Positions 19,642 to 28,942 of a stretch of DNA of 64,000 nucleotides are shown here, piece after piece. The notes beneath the pieces are model-generated. The model was not told the DNA's origin, searched no databases, and worked only from the letters and a program-made list of their open reading frames with translations. How positions within the stretch are numbered: the first letter of the stretch is position 1; each line of letters opens with the position of its first letter. The translations under genes and the position numbers were made by a program. This DNA is from Ornithinimicrobium cavernae (GTDB lineage Bacteria > Actinomycetota > Actinomycetes > Actinomycetales > Dermatophilaceae): positions 1-64,000 of the forward strand of contig NZ_QDDJ01000002.1 in assembly GCF_003121625.1 (NCBI RefSeq), read 5' to 3'.

Positions 19642-20949
19642 TCAGGCGGGGAAGAGGAAGGCCGCCAGCGCTCCGGCATACATCGTCTGGTCCGCGACCC
19701 CACAGGCCTCCCGGGTGGAGTGCATCGACAGGGTCGGGGCGCCGAAGTCCACCGTCGTCGCACCGGTCAGCGCGGAGGTCATCGGCCCCACGGTCGAACC
19801 GCACGGCAGATCGGTCCGCGTGACAAAGCTCTGCACCGGCACGCCCGCCTGCTCACACGCCAGCCGGAAGGCGGCGGCGCCGAGCCCGTCGGTGGCGTAG
19901 CGCGCCTGTGCGTTGATCTTGAGGACCGGGCCACCGTTCATCTGGACGTGGTGTCCGGCCTCGTGGCGGTCGGCATAGTTCGGGTTGGTGGCGTGGGCCA
20001 TGTCGCCCGAGGCGATCACCGTGCCGGCCAGCGCGCGCAGGTAGTCCTCCCGGGACCCGCCGCGGGACAGCACGATCCGCTCCAGCACAGACGGCAGGAA
20101 CGTCGACTGGGCGCCCCGCTCCGTGGTGCTGCCGACCTCCTCGTGGTCGAAGAGGGCGATCACCGGGACCGTGGCGGAGGTGCCCGCCTGCCCCTCCTCC
20201 GCGGACGTGGCCAGTGCGATGGTGGCGGCGAACGAGGTCGCCAGGTTGTCCAGACGCGCCGAGGCCAGCAGGTCGCGGTCCCGGCCGATGCGACGCGCCG
20301 GTGTGAGGTCGTGGGTCATCAGGTCCCAGCCGAGGACGTCGCCCGGCGAGACGCCCAGGTGGTCCGCGACGAAGCCGACGAAGTCGCCGGCCGTCTCACC
20401 CTGACCCCAGTGAGGCACCAGGTGCTGCTGCGGGTTGAGCTTCAGTCCCTCGGTGTGGACAGTGCGGTCCAGGTGCGGGGCCAGCTGGGACACTCGCAGG
20501 AGGGGCTCATCGATGAGGAGGAGCCGCCCCTCGACGCCCCCGGCGCCCCGGACAGCCACCCGTCCGGACAGGCCCAGGTCCCGGTCCAGCCAGGTGTTGA
20601 GCAGCGGCCCGCCGTAGATCTCGACAGCGAGCTGCTGCCACCCGGCCCGGACCAGGTCCGGGCGCGGCTTGATCCGCAGGTTGGGGGAGTCCGTGTGCGC
20701 ACCGACGACCCGGAACGGCGTGGCCGGCCCTTGGTCGGCCTCCGTGGACCACGCGATCAGCGAGCCACCGCGGATGGTCAGGTAGCGACCCGGCTCCGTC
20801 GGTGTCGGGTCGGTCTCGACCACCCTGGTGAAGCCGCTGGCCTCGAGCAGGGCAGCCGAGCTCTCGACCGCATGGAACGGCGACGGCGAGGCGTCGAGAT
20901 AGTCCGCCAGACGCGTCGCGACGTCGTCCGGCCCGAAGGGGTGGCTCAT
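19642..20949 (-). CDS. apeB: M18 family aminopeptidase (aspartyl aminopeptidase)
   Basis: Predicted 435-residue zinc aminopeptidase. Metal ligands and catalytic residues are in GAHTDSPNLRIKP, SARLDNLA, DHEEVGSTTERGA and MHSTREACG, the usual M18 set. Members release N-terminal acidic or other residues in the cytoplasm as large tetrahedral assemblies. It is third in a minus-strand operon, starting 2 bp after the DUF349 gene stop. It converges on rel with a 21-bp gap. Confidence 0.93.
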   Translation of the reverse strand: MSHPFGPDDVATRLADYLDASPSPFHAVESSAALLEASGFTRVVETDPTPTEPGRYLTIRGGSLIAWSTEADQGPATPFRVVGAHTDSPNLRIKPRPDLVRAGWQQLAVEIYGGPLLNTWLDRDLGLSGRVAVRGAGGVEGRLLLIDEPLLRVSQLAPHLDRTVHTEGLKLNPQQHLVPHWGQGETAGDFVGFVADHLGVSPGDVLGWDLMTHDLTPARRIGRDRDLLASARLDNLATSFAATIALATSAEEGQAGTSATVPVIALFDHEEVGSTTERGAQSTFLPSVLERIVLSRGGSREDYLRALAGTVIASGDMAHATNPNYADRHEAGHHVQMNGGPVLKINAQARYATDGLGAAAFRLACEQAGVPVQSFVTRTDLPCGSTVGPMTSALTGATTVDFGAPTLSMHSTREACGVADQTMYAGALAAFLFPA

Positions 20950-20951
20950 CC

Positions 20952-22787
20952 TCAGCTCCCGAACTCGGACAACCCGCCGCGGGCAGCGTCGAGCAGCTGC
21001 CGCCGGCCATCGAGAGCGGCCTGCGCCTGCGCGATCTTCTTGTCGTTGCCGGTGGCCCGGGCGGCCTCGAGGTCCTGCTCGAGACCCTGCACCGCGCGCT
21101 CGAGCTGCTCGACCATGGACTGGGCACGGGCGTTGAGCTCGGGGTTGGACCGGGACCACTTGGCATCCTCGATGTCGCGCACGGCCTGCTCGACCTTTCG
21201 CAGCCGGCCCTCGACCCGCGACATGTCCTTGCGGGGCACCTTGCCGGCGTCGTCCCACTTGTCCTGGATGGTGCGCAGCTGGCTCTTGGCGGCCTCCAGG
21301 TCGGTGACCGGGAGCAGTGCCTCGGCCTCCTTCAGGAGCTCCTCCTTGACAGCGAGGTTGGCCTCGAACTCCTCGTTCTCGGCGGCGACGACCTCGTCCT
21401 TGGCGTTGAAGAAGGCATCCTGGGCGCTGCGGAACCGCTCCCACAGGGCATCGTCGTCCGCGCGCTGGGCCCGGCCGGCGCGGCGCCACTCCTGCATCAA
21501 CCGCTTGAACGCGCCGGCGGTCGAGCCCCAGTCCTTGCTCGTCGAGAGCGCCTCGGCCTCCGCGACGAGCTTCTCCTTGGTGCGCTTCGCCTCGGCGTGC
21601 TGGGTGTCCAGCTCGCTGAAGAAGGCCTTGCGGGCCTTGTCGAACGCGCTGCGCGCAGTGCTGAGCCGGTGCCAGAGTGCGTTCTCGACATCCTTATCGA
21701 GTTTTGGCCCCTTCTTCTGCAGGCCCCGCCACTCATCGAGCATGCTGCGCATGCGGGCGCTCGCCGTCTTCCACTGGATCTGGTGCACGTCCGAGGCAGC
21801 CAGTTTCTCGGCCTCGGCGACCAGGGCCTCGCGGACCGTCGTGGCCTCCGCCTTGGCCTGGGCGCGCTGCTCGGTCTCGGCGCGCTGCCGGTCCTTGACG
21901 GCCACCTCGAGGGCGGTCACACGCTCGCGGAGCGCCGGCAGGTCGCCGACGACGTTCGCCTCACCGATCTGGTCACGCAGGGCCTTGAGGGCCTCGCGCG
22001 CCTCGTTGGCGGAGATCTCGGTCTGGCCCAGACGCTGCTCCAGCAGTGTGGCGGTGGCCGCCAGCTCGTCGTACTTGCGCGCGAAGTAGGCCAGGGCCTC
22101 CTCGTTGCTCGCCTCCGGGTAGGAGCCGACAGCGCGCTCCTCCTCGCCGTCCCGGACATAGACGGTGCCGTCGTCGCCGACCCGGCCGAAGGTGATGGCG
22201 TTGGACGTGGACGCCGCCTGCGGGGGACTCGGCACTGCCGGTGTGACGGATGGACGACGTCCCGCCAACGCAGCGGGGGAGGGAACGGGGCCCGGCTTCG
22301 GCGGTGCCGGCTTCGCTGCCGCGGCCGGCGAGGGAGCCGACCCGGGTGCGGCCTCTGCGGTGCCCGTGGGTTCCGGAGTGACCGGTTCCGGGGTGGGCTC
22401 GGGAGTCACGGGTTCCGGGGTGGGCTCGGGAGTCACGGGTTCCGGGGTGGGCTCGGGAGTGACCGGCTCGGGCTCCCCGGGCACGGGAACCGTTGAGGGG
22501 TCGGGACTCGGCATCTCACCCGGGGTCGGGGGCTCCGGGACCGTCTCGCCGGCAGCCTCGGGCTCTGCCGCCTCGGGCTCTGCCGCCTCGGGCTCGGCCA
22601 CTGCCGGCTCCTGTGGGGCGTCGCCCGACCCGGTCACCTCTTCGGGCGATGCGGCAGCCTCCGTTGGGTCAGGGGCCTGTGGTGAACTCTCCGGCCGGGC
22701 CTGCTCATCTGCCGTGGCCGGTGACTCCTCGGGTGCCGCCGACGTGTCGTCCGGCGTGTTGCTGGTTCCCTGCGGCTGCTCGCTCAC
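20952..22787 (-). CDS. DUF349 domain protein with Pro/Glu-rich N-terminus
   Basis: Predicted 611 residues. The first 200 or so are a disordered acidic Pro/Glu/Ala/Thr segment containing a 9-residue repeat (EPTPEPVTP, three copies). After a short conserved block (FGRVGDDGTVYV) come several coiled, highly charged DUF349 repeats with the recurring pattern W-K-x-A-G-x-x-x...D-D-x-LW-x-R-F. The family is common in actinobacteria; no biochemical role is established to my knowledge. The GTG start overlaps the cyclophilin stop and the aminopeptidase starts 2 bp after its stop. Confidence 0.85.
   Translation of the reverse strand: MSEQPQGTSNTPDDTSAAPEESPATADEQARPESSPQAPDPTEAAASPEEVTGSGDAPQEPAVAEPEAAEPEAAEPEAAGETVPEPPTPGEMPSPDPSTVPVPGEPEPVTPEPTPEPVTPEPTPEPVTPEPTPEPVTPEPTGTAEAAPGSAPSPAAAAKPAPPKPGPVPSPAALAGRRPSVTPAVPSPPQAASTSNAITFGRVGDDGTVYVRDGEEERAVGSYPEASNEEALAYFARKYDELAATATLLEQRLGQTEISANEAREALKALRDQIGEANVVGDLPALRERVTALEVAVKDRQRAETEQRAQAKAEATTVREALVAEAEKLAASDVHQIQWKTASARMRSMLDEWRGLQKKGPKLDKDVENALWHRLSTARSAFDKARKAFFSELDTQHAEAKRTKEKLVAEAEALSTSKDWGSTAGAFKRLMQEWRRAGRAQRADDDALWERFRSAQDAFFNAKDEVVAAENEEFEANLAVKEELLKEAEALLPVTDLEAAKSQLRTIQDKWDDAGKVPRKDMSRVEGRLRKVEQAVRDIEDAKWSRSNPELNARAQSMVEQLERAVQGLEQDLEAARATGNDKKIAQAQAALDGRRQLLDAARGGLSEFGS
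22384..22464 (-). repeat. 27-bp tandem repeat coding for EPTPEPVTP
   Basis: Three near-identical 27-bp units (22384-22410, 22411-22437, 22438-22464), in frame, within the disordered N-terminal part of the DUF349 protein. Degenerate half-units flank it. Confidence 0.85.
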
Positions 22788-23527
22788 TGTGTCGCCTTTT
22801 CCTGTGTGACCTCGACCGAGAGGATGCTGATCGGCGCCGCGGGGGTTCCGTCGGCACCGCCGCCATCGACGCCTTGTTCGGCGACGCGGTCCACGATGTC
22901 CATTCCACTGGTGACCTTACCGAAGATGCTGTAGCCGCCGCCCGCGACCGGCAGTTCCGTGTCCTCGTAGACGATGAAGAACTGGCCACCGTTGCTGTTG
23001 GGGTCCTGGCTGCGGGCCATCGCGAGTGTCCCGGGCGGGTAGGTCCCGTCCGCCGGGGCGTTCTCGATGCCGAAGGTGTAACCCGGCGCCCCACGCCCCG
23101 TGCCGGTGGGGTCGCCGCACTGGAGCACGAAGATTCCCTGGGTCGTCAGGCGGTGGCACGGGCTGTCCGCCCAGTAGCCCTCCCCGGCGAGGTGGGCGAA
23201 GGAGGCGACTGTCACCGGTGCCAGGTCCCCGTAGAGCTCGACCCCGATGGCCCCGCAGTTCGTCTCGATCTGGGCGGTCCAGGTCCCGGAGGCCTCGTCG
23301 GCCGGCGGCTCGAGCGGCTCCTGTGTCCGGCCACTGGGCACGACCGGTGGCTCGGTGCACCCCGCGCTGGCACCAGCGGGCGTGAGGGTGGCTGAGGGGA
23401 CACTGATGTCGTCCTGTCCGGGGGCGGAGGACTGGTCAGTCGTCTCGGGACTGCCGCAGGCGGCCACCAGCAGAACGCTGGACACCAGCGTTCCGAGGGC
23501 CTGCCACCGGTGACGACCCAGCGTCAT
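22784..23527 (-). CDS. Cyclophilin-type peptidyl-prolyl cis-trans isomerase, lipoprotein
   Basis: Predicted 247 residues. Signal peptide with lipobox LVAACG (Cys24) predicts a membrane-anchored extracytoplasmic protein. After a Ser/Thr/Pro linker the cyclophilin fold contains FAHLAGEGYW, HRLTTQGIFVLQCGDP, ENAPADG, and NGGQFFIVY, so the core is intact. It would speed folding of exported proteins. It heads the operon with DUF349 and M18 genes. A ppiase gene after rel and before the MBL hydrolase matches the mycobacterial order. Confidence 0.92.
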   Translation of the reverse strand: MTLGRHRWQALGTLVSSVLLVAACGSPETTDQSSAPGQDDISVPSATLTPAGASAGCTEPPVVPSGRTQEPLEPPADEASGTWTAQIETNCGAIGVELYGDLAPVTVASFAHLAGEGYWADSPCHRLTTQGIFVLQCGDPTGTGRGAPGYTFGIENAPADGTYPPGTLAMARSQDPNSNGGQFFIVYEDTELPVAGGGYSIFGKVTSGMDIVDRVAEQGVDGGGADGTPAAPISILSVEVTQEKATQ

Positions 23528-23631
23528 AGTCGTGCTCCTGACGTGCTCGGGCGGGGGTGGAGCGGCCAGTCTAGGCAGCCGTTCCCAGCGATGTGGTCAC
23601 GGGCCGATGACGGTTTGGACACGATAGGACG

Positions 23632-23637
23632 TAGGTT
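23632..23637 (+). promoter_or_regulatory. -10 box TAGGTT, leaderless MBL hydrolase
   Basis: TAGGTT ends 7 nt before GTG 23645; no Shine-Dalgarno. It helps fix the start codon. Confidence 0.45.
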
Positions 23638-23644
23638 TGGTCAC

Positions 23645-24337
23645 GTGTTGGTTCTTCGCATCGAGGCGGCCGCGTTCGGCACGAACTGCTACCTGGTCGC
23701 ACCGGGTGCGGGGGAGGAGTGCCTGATCGTCGATCCGGGCGTGGGGGTGGAGGCGCAGGTCGCCGAGACCCTGGCCCAGCACGGTCTGCGACCCGCGGCG
23801 GTCCTCCTCACCCACGGTCACGTCGATCACACGTATGCCGTCACACCAGTGTGCGGGGGGACGACCGCCGCCTACATCCACCAGGACGACCGCTACTGGT
23901 TGCGTGACCCCCTCGCCAGTACCAGCCCTGGCCTGCTGGCGATGCTGGAGCAACAGTTCGGCACCCGGGCCTCCTGGCAGGAGCCGGACACGGTCGTCGA
24001 CCTGCAGGGCGGTCAGGTGCTCGACCTGGCCGGGCTCTCCCTCGAGGTCTCCCACGCTCCCGGGCACACCGAGGGGTCCGTGCTCTACGGCCTCTCCGGC
24101 GTGCCCGGCGGTGTGCCGGACGACGTGGACCGCACGGTGCTCACCGGGGACGTGCTGTTTGCCGGCTCCATCGGTCGCACCGATCTGCCGGGCGGAGACC
24201 ACTCGGCGATGCTGCGGTCCCTGCGTGACGTCGTCCTCCCGCTGTCCGACAGCCACCTGGTCCTGCCGGGCCACGGGCCCGCCACGACGATGGGGCGCGA
24301 GCGGGCGACCAACCCCTACCTGACCTCCCTGGCCTGA
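23645..24337 (+). CDS. Metallo-beta-lactamase fold hydrolase (glyoxalase II-like)
   Basis: Predicted 230 residues. The dinuclear metal motif H57-G-H59-V-D61-H62 is complete; further ligands are in HAPGHTEGS, the Asp in LTGDVLF and the final His in LPGHGP. It resembles the glyoxalase II-like MBL proteins found before hisS in mycobacteria. Substrate unknown: S-acyl thioester hydrolysis is plausible. The GTG start was chosen from the leaderless -10 box at 23632. Confidence 0.88.
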   Translation: MLVLRIEAAAFGTNCYLVAPGAGEECLIVDPGVGVEAQVAETLAQHGLRPAAVLLTHGHVDHTYAVTPVCGGTTAAYIHQDDRYWLRDPLASTSPGLLAMLEQQFGTRASWQEPDTVVDLQGGQVLDLAGLSLEVSHAPGHTEGSVLYGLSGVPGGVPDDVDRTVLTGDVLFAGSIGRTDLPGGDHSAMLRSLRDVVLPLSDSHLVLPGHGPATTMGRERATNPYLTSLA

Positions 24338-24368
24338 CGGGGCGGCCGGCGCCGGCGTCCCGCCTCGT

Positions 24369-24374
24369 TAGACT
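24369..24374 (+). promoter_or_regulatory. -10 box TAGACT, leaderless hisS
   Basis: TAGACT ends 6 nt before the GTG at 24381 and no Shine-Dalgarno is present. Confidence 0.5.
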
Positions 24375-24380
24375 CGCCGC

Positions 24381-25784
24381 GTGATCAGACCCCGCACCGC
24401 CCCCGGCACCCTCGAGCTCCTGCCCACCGAGCAGATCGCCTTCCAGCGGATGCTCGATGTGATCCGGTCCGGCTACGAGCGGTTCGGGTTCCTGCCGATC
24501 GAGACACCCGCCTACGAGCTGACCGACGTCCTCCTGACCAAGACCGGCGGTGAGACCGAGCGTCAGGTCTACTTCGTGCAGTCCACCGGGTCGCTGGAGA
24601 AGTCGGCCGCCCAGGAGGAGCCGGGGCTGCCGGAGCTGGCTCTCCGGTTCGACCTGACCGTGCCCCTGGCGCGCTACGTCGCCGAGCACGAGCACCAGCT
24701 GACCTTCCCGTTCCGGCGCTACCAGATGCAGCGGGTCTACCGCGGCGAGCGCCCCCAGAAGGGGCGCTACCGGGAGTTCTACCAGTGCGACATCGACATC
24801 ATCGGCAAGGACGGGCTCAGCCCGCGCCATGACGCCGAGTGCCCCGCGGTGATCCACACGATCTTCACGGACCTGGACATCGGCCCGTTCACGATCCAGC
24901 TGAACAACCGCAAGCTGATGCGCGGCTTCTTCGAGGACCTGGGCATCACGGACGGCGAGCACCAGGTGTCCGTGCTGCGGGAGGTCGACAAGCTCGACAA
25001 GCGGGGCGCGGACGCCGTGCGCGAGACGCTGGTCGGCGAGGCCCTGGGCCTCACCGAGCAGGCGGCTGACGCCGTCCTCGCCCTGGTCGCGGTCCGGTCC
25101 ACGTCGCACGCGGACGCCCTCGGTCACCTGGACCGCGTGCTGGCGGAGTCGACCGGCTCGGAGGTCCTGGCCACCGGCGTCGCCGAGCTGCGGGAGGTGC
25201 TCACCGTGCTGCGGGACCTGGGTGTCCCCGAGAGTGACTACGCCCTGAACCTGTCGATCGCCCGCGGCCTGGACTACTACACGGGCACGGTCTACGAGAC
25301 GACGCTGGATGACCACCCCGAGATCGGCTCGGTCTGCTCCGGTGGGCGCTACGACGACCTGGCCGGGCAGTACACCAAGTCCAAGCTGCCTGGTGTGGGG
25401 CTGTCCATCGGTCTCACGCGGCTCTTCTGGCAGCTCCGCGAGGTGGGGCTGGTGGGCACCGCCGAGTCGACCGTCCAGGTGCTCGTGCCCCAGCTCGACG
25501 AGGCCTACCTGCCGCAGTGCCTGGCGCTGGCCACCGACCTGCGGCAGGGCGGCATCAACACCGAGGTGGTCCTGGACGGTGGCAAGCTCGGCAAGCAGCT
25601 GCGGTATGCCGATCGTGCCGGGATCCGGTTCGTCGCCATCGTGGGGGAGCAGGAGGTCGCGGCGGACACCGTCACGATCAAGGACCTGCGCCGCCAGGAC
25701 CAGTTCACGGTGGCCCGCGACGAGGTAGTGCCGGCCGTGCGCGTCGAGCTCGCCCAGCCGCTGGACGTGCCACACGAGGACTGA
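24381..25784 (+). CDS. hisS: Histidine--tRNA ligase of non-actinobacterial (Xanthomonadales-like) type
   Basis: Predicted 467 residues. It charges tRNA-His. Class II motifs are present: motif 2 as [21 protein letters not shown], the histidine-recognition block [12 protein letters not shown] and motif 3 in [13 protein letters not shown]. The opening [20 protein letters not shown] and the insert with [13 protein letters not shown] differ from the actinobacterial enzyme I know (which has PKGVPDY near its start and RYERPQAGRYRQLQQ in motif 2) and recall the Xanthomonas-type enzyme. It nevertheless sits where actinobacterial hisS usually is, after the MBL hydrolase. The his operon 3 kb downstream has the same atypical character. 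Confidence 0.95.
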   Translation: MIRPRTAPGTLELLPTEQIAFQRMLDVIRSGYERFGFLPIETPAYELTDVLLTKTGGETERQVYFVQSTGSLEKSAAQEEPGLPELALRFDLTVPLARYVAEHEHQLTFPFRRYQMQRVYRGERPQKGRYREFYQCDIDIIGKDGLSPRHDAECPAVIHTIFTDLDIGPFTIQLNNRKLMRGFFEDLGITDGEHQVSVLREVDKLDKRGADAVRETLVGEALGLTEQAADAVLALVAVRSTSHADALGHLDRVLAESTGSEVLATGVAELREVLTVLRDLGVPESDYALNLSIARGLDYYTGTVYETTLDDHPEIGSVCSGGRYDDLAGQYTKSKLPGVGLSIGLTRLFWQLREVGLVGTAESTVQVLVPQLDEAYLPQCLALATDLRQGGINTEVVLDGGKLGKQLRYADRAGIRFVAIVGEQEVAADTVTIKDLRRQDQFTVARDEVVPAVRVELAQPLDVPHED

Positions 25785-25883
25785 CCCTCCAGGTCACCTG
25801 AGCGATCGCTCCGTGGGTGGCGCCGGTCACCGGATGCGCAAGACTGGGTGACGCTAGTGCAGCCGCGGAACGGAGGGTGCTGA

Positions 25884-27878
25884 ATGAGGGTCGGCGCCAC
25901 GTCCAGCATGGTCCAGCGCGCCCGTGACGCCGCGTCGCGGGGCGATTGGCAGACGGCCTTCCGCTTCTTCGCCGAGGCGGACGCGGCCGGCCAGGTTGGT
26001 CTCGATGATCTTCCGGTGTTTGCCGGGGTTGCGTACGGATCGGGACATCTCGATGTGACCATCGAGTTGTGGGAGCGGGCCCACTCCGGACTGACGGCAT
26101 CGGGCGAGGAGGTCGCCGCGGCAGGTGCGGCGGTCCGGGTGGCGATGCACCTGCTGTTCGACACCGCTCTGTTGGCGCCGGTACGTGGTTGGCTGGCTCG
26201 GGCGGGGCGACTCCTCAATGACGACGGCGCGACGTCGGCACACGCGTGGTACGCGGTCGTCCGATGCTATGAACGGATGCAGATCGGCGACCGTTCGGCC
26301 GCCGATACCTGGGCGCGGCGGGCCATCGAGGTGGGGTCGCAGTGCGACCCTGCCGCCGCCGCCATCGGGCGCGTCGCCGAGGCGCGCCTGCTGATCCTCG
26401 ACGGCGCCGTCGAGGAGGGCCTGGCACTGCTTGACGAGGCGGGCGTTGCCGCGGTCTCGAGAGGCCTGGACCCGCTGTCGACGGGCATCGTGTACTGCGA
26501 GTTGGTGTGCGCCCTCCAGGGACTTGCGCAGTACGACCTCGCCGAGGAGTGGACAGCAGCGATGGAGCAGTGGTCCCGCGGCAACGCGGTCGGCAGTCTG
26601 CACGGCCGCTGCCGGGTGCATCGTGCCGAGATCCTCCGGTTGCGGGGCCGCTGCCACGAGGCCGAGGCCGAGGCGTTGGCAGCCTGCGAGGAGCTCAGGC
26701 CCTACGTTCGCCGGGAGCTGGGTTGGCCGCTGACCGAGCTCGGTGGGATCCGGCTGCGCATGGGTGACGTGGCCGGTGCGGGAGAGGCCCTGCTGTCAGC
26801 ACAGCAGTGTGGCTGGGATCCCCAACCGGCTCTGGCGCTCATGCTCCTCGCCCGGGGTGACGTGGCGTCGGCGTCAGCATCGATCTGCGACGCGCTTGAG
26901 CACCCGACATGGGTGCCCTCCAAGGAGCGCCCGCCACACTCCGACCTGCAACGGGCGCCCCTGCTCGCGGCACAGGTCGAGATCGGCCTTACCGCCGCCG
27001 ACGTCGACAGAGCACGAGCTGCGAGCGAGGAGCTGAACACCATCGCTGAGCGCTTTCACAGCACAGCGTTGTCCGCAGCGGCAGAGCACGCCCGAGGCCG
27101 CGTGCTCCTGGCCGACGGCGACCCGGTCCAAGCTCAACACCGGTTCTCTGAGGCCGTCCAACTCTGGAGCGACGTCGGAGCGCCCTACGAGGCCGCAGTC
27201 GCCCGACTCGGGCTGGCTGACGCCTGCGACGCCAGCGGCAGCACTCACCGGGCCCGTCTCGAGCGGCGCACGGCGACGGAGATCATCGAACGCATCCAGG
27301 CACCGGGCACGCTCGCCTTGGGCTTTGAGCGCGAGGGCGACTACTGGACCGTGACGTTCGAAGGCCGGACGGTGCGCGTGCGCGACCGCAAGGGGATGCG
27401 CCACCTCTCCCGGCTGCTCGCCCGGCCGGGCCGCAGCCTGCACGCGCTCGACCTCGTCGCTGCCGAGGCAGGCAACCCCATCCCCGGCGTGGAGGAGGCG
27501 GCTGCCGCGCATCAGGCGTTCGGCGACGCCGGTGAGATGCTCGACGCAAAGGCCAGGGATGCCTACCGGCGCCGCCTCGCCGAGATCGAGGAGGATCTCT
27601 CTGATGCTCGCGCCCGCAACGACGACGGGCGGGAGCTCCAAGCGGACGCCGAGCGAGACTTTCTTCTCCTGGAGCTGTCCCGCGCCGTCGGACTGGGTGG
27701 TCGTCCGCGACGCGCCGGCTCGGCCACCGAGCGAGCCCGTGTCGCGGTGACGCGGGCGAAACGCCAAGCCATCGGACTCATCGGGGAGCATCACCCCGAG
27801 CTTGGGCAGCACCTCCAACGGAGCATTCGGACCGGCACCTACTGCGCCTACCTACCGGATGGCACCCGCTCTTCATGA
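25884..27878 (+). CDS. Large TPR-like helical protein with regulator-type C-terminal domain
   Basis: Predicted 664 residues. Residues 1-460 are alpha-helical repeats resembling TPRs. From about 470 a conserved module begins with FEREGDYWTVTFEGRTVRVRD and KGMRHLSRLLARPG, then a coiled segment (YRRRLAEIEEDL) and an Arg-rich end with VGLGGR and ATERARVAVTRAKR, finishing in a GTYCAYLPD motif. This C-terminal module occurs in many actinobacterial ATPase/LuxR-type regulators; no DNA-binding domain is evident here. Start ATG 25884 has GGAGGG upstream. Its 3' end overlaps the convergent hydrolase by 31 bp. The two genes separate hisS from the his operon. Function unknown. Confidence 0.8.
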   Translation: MRVGATSSMVQRARDAASRGDWQTAFRFFAEADAAGQVGLDDLPVFAGVAYGSGHLDVTIELWERAHSGLTASGEEVAAAGAAVRVAMHLLFDTALLAPVRGWLARAGRLLNDDGATSAHAWYAVVRCYERMQIGDRSAADTWARRAIEVGSQCDPAAAAIGRVAEARLLILDGAVEEGLALLDEAGVAAVSRGLDPLSTGIVYCELVCALQGLAQYDLAEEWTAAMEQWSRGNAVGSLHGRCRVHRAEILRLRGRCHEAEAEALAACEELRPYVRRELGWPLTELGGIRLRMGDVAGAGEALLSAQQCGWDPQPALALMLLARGDVASASASICDALEHPTWVPSKERPPHSDLQRAPLLAAQVEIGLTAADVDRARAASEELNTIAERFHSTALSAAAEHARGRVLLADGDPVQAQHRFSEAVQLWSDVGAPYEAAVARLGLADACDASGSTHRARLERRTATEIIERIQAPGTLALGFEREGDYWTVTFEGRTVRVRDRKGMRHLSRLLARPGRSLHALDLVAAEAGNPIPGVEEAAAAHQAFGDAGEMLDAKARDAYRRRLAEIEEDLSDARARNDDGRELQADAERDFLLLELSRAVGLGGRPRRAGSATERARVAVTRAKRQAIGLIGEHHPELGQHLQRSIRTGTYCAYLPDGTRSS

Positions 27879-28717
27879 GGCTGCCTTCCGGCGAGGAAGT
27901 CCGACACGAGGCGGTTGAAATCCTCCGGACGTTCGATCGGCACCACGTGCGAGGACCCGGCGCCGCGGATGATCTCGAACCGTGCGCCTGGGATCGCGTC
28001 GGCAACCTCACGTGCGATCCACGGTGGGGTCAGCAGGTCCTGCTCACCCACCAGCACCAGCGTCGGGGCGGCGACGGTGCCAAGCCGGTCGAGTGCGTCG
28101 AACTGCAGGTATGCCTCGGCCTGGCGCGCGTACGCCTCTGGACCCATCGGGTAGGGATTGCTGGCGAGCAGCGCAGTGGTGTCCTGGACTGCCTGACGGT
28201 TGCGCAGGAATGTCGTGGAGAACAGCGCAGCGAGTTGTTGGCCGCCGAACACCTCTCCGCCTGGGTCATGCGCCTTGACCCAGCTCCAGATGCGGATCGG
28301 ATCGACCGCGCTTCGCGCCGGAGCCGCCCCCGACCCACTGATCACCAGCCGATCGAGTCGGTCCGCATGACGGAGCGCGAACTCCTGGGCAATCATCCCG
28401 CCCATCGAGAGCCCGAGCAGATGGGTCCTTGGAATCTCCAGCACGTCGAGCAGGCCGGCGATGTCATCGGCCAGGTCCGCGATCGTGTACGGTGTTCCGC
28501 CCCTGGAGCTGCGGCCGGCATCCCTGTTGTCGACGATGACCACACGGAACTCCGTCGACAGGGCGGGGACCTGCGCCAGTGTCCACAGCGACGAGTCGTA
28601 TCCGATCCCCATCACCAGGACGAGGGCCGGTCCGTCACCGTGGACCTCGTAGTACAACTCCTGTCCATTGGCCTGCACTGTGCCCGACTGAGCCAGTTGT
28701 GTCACTTCTGCATTCAT
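27848..28717 (-). CDS. Alpha/beta hydrolase fold protein
   Basis: Predicted 289 residues, start ATG 28717 with AGGGAAG upstream. The catalytic triad is readable: Ser in GLSMGG, Asp in LVGEQDLLTPP, His in SSHVVPIE. The oxyanion segment VMGIGYDSSLW and the DNRDAGRSS block are typical of esterases and haloperoxidase-like hydrolases. Substrate unknown. It overlaps the end of the convergent TPR gene; the pair looks like a unit placed between hisS and the his regulator. Confidence 0.88.
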   Translation of the reverse strand: MNAEVTQLAQSGTVQANGQELYYEVHGDGPALVLVMGIGYDSSLWTLAQVPALSTEFRVVIVDNRDAGRSSRGGTPYTIADLADDIAGLLDVLEIPRTHLLGLSMGGMIAQEFALRHADRLDRLVISGSGAAPARSAVDPIRIWSWVKAHDPGGEVFGGQQLAALFSTTFLRNRQAVQDTTALLASNPYPMGPEAYARQAEAYLQFDALDRLGTVAAPTLVLVGEQDLLTPPWIAREVADAIPGARFEIIRGAGSSHVVPIERPEDFNRLVSDFLAGRQPHEERVPSGR

Positions 28718-28878
28718 CGGTCTTCCCTTCGCACCCTTTCGGATCCGGCGCCCTTCCGGCACCGGCGTGGTCAACCGGTAGGCGTGAGGAAAGCTGTTAC
28801 CGCGGTGACTTCGACGCTCCCGCCGTCATGGCGGCGGTGAGAGCCCTGAGTTTCTGACCACCGTCAGGCTGTGCTAGC

Positions 28879-28896
28879 GTAATAGCGCGTTAATAC
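28879..28896. promoter_or_regulatory. 18-bp TrpR-type palindromic operator upstream of the his regulator/operon
   Basis: GTAATAGCGCGTTAATAC matches its own reverse complement at 14 of 18 positions, with the form GTA-N-TA-N-CGCG-N-TA-N-TAC. The E. coli trp operator consensus has the same 18-bp span and the same GTA.TA half-sites (GTACTAG/CTAGTAC) around a different centre. It lies 46 bp before the start of the TrpR-family gene, just after or overlapping a possible -10 (TAGCGT at 28875-28880). Inferred role: autoregulated repression of the whole his transcription unit. Confidence 0.6.
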
Positions 28897-28942
28897 ACCA
28901 CCCCTGCCGGGCGATCCTCGGCAACGACCACGGGAGCACCCG

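Noticed and set aside
22384-22464. Possible CRISPR-like direct repeats
   Set aside because: Units are directly adjacent with no spacers and code in frame for a Pro/Glu repeat. No cas genes are in the window.
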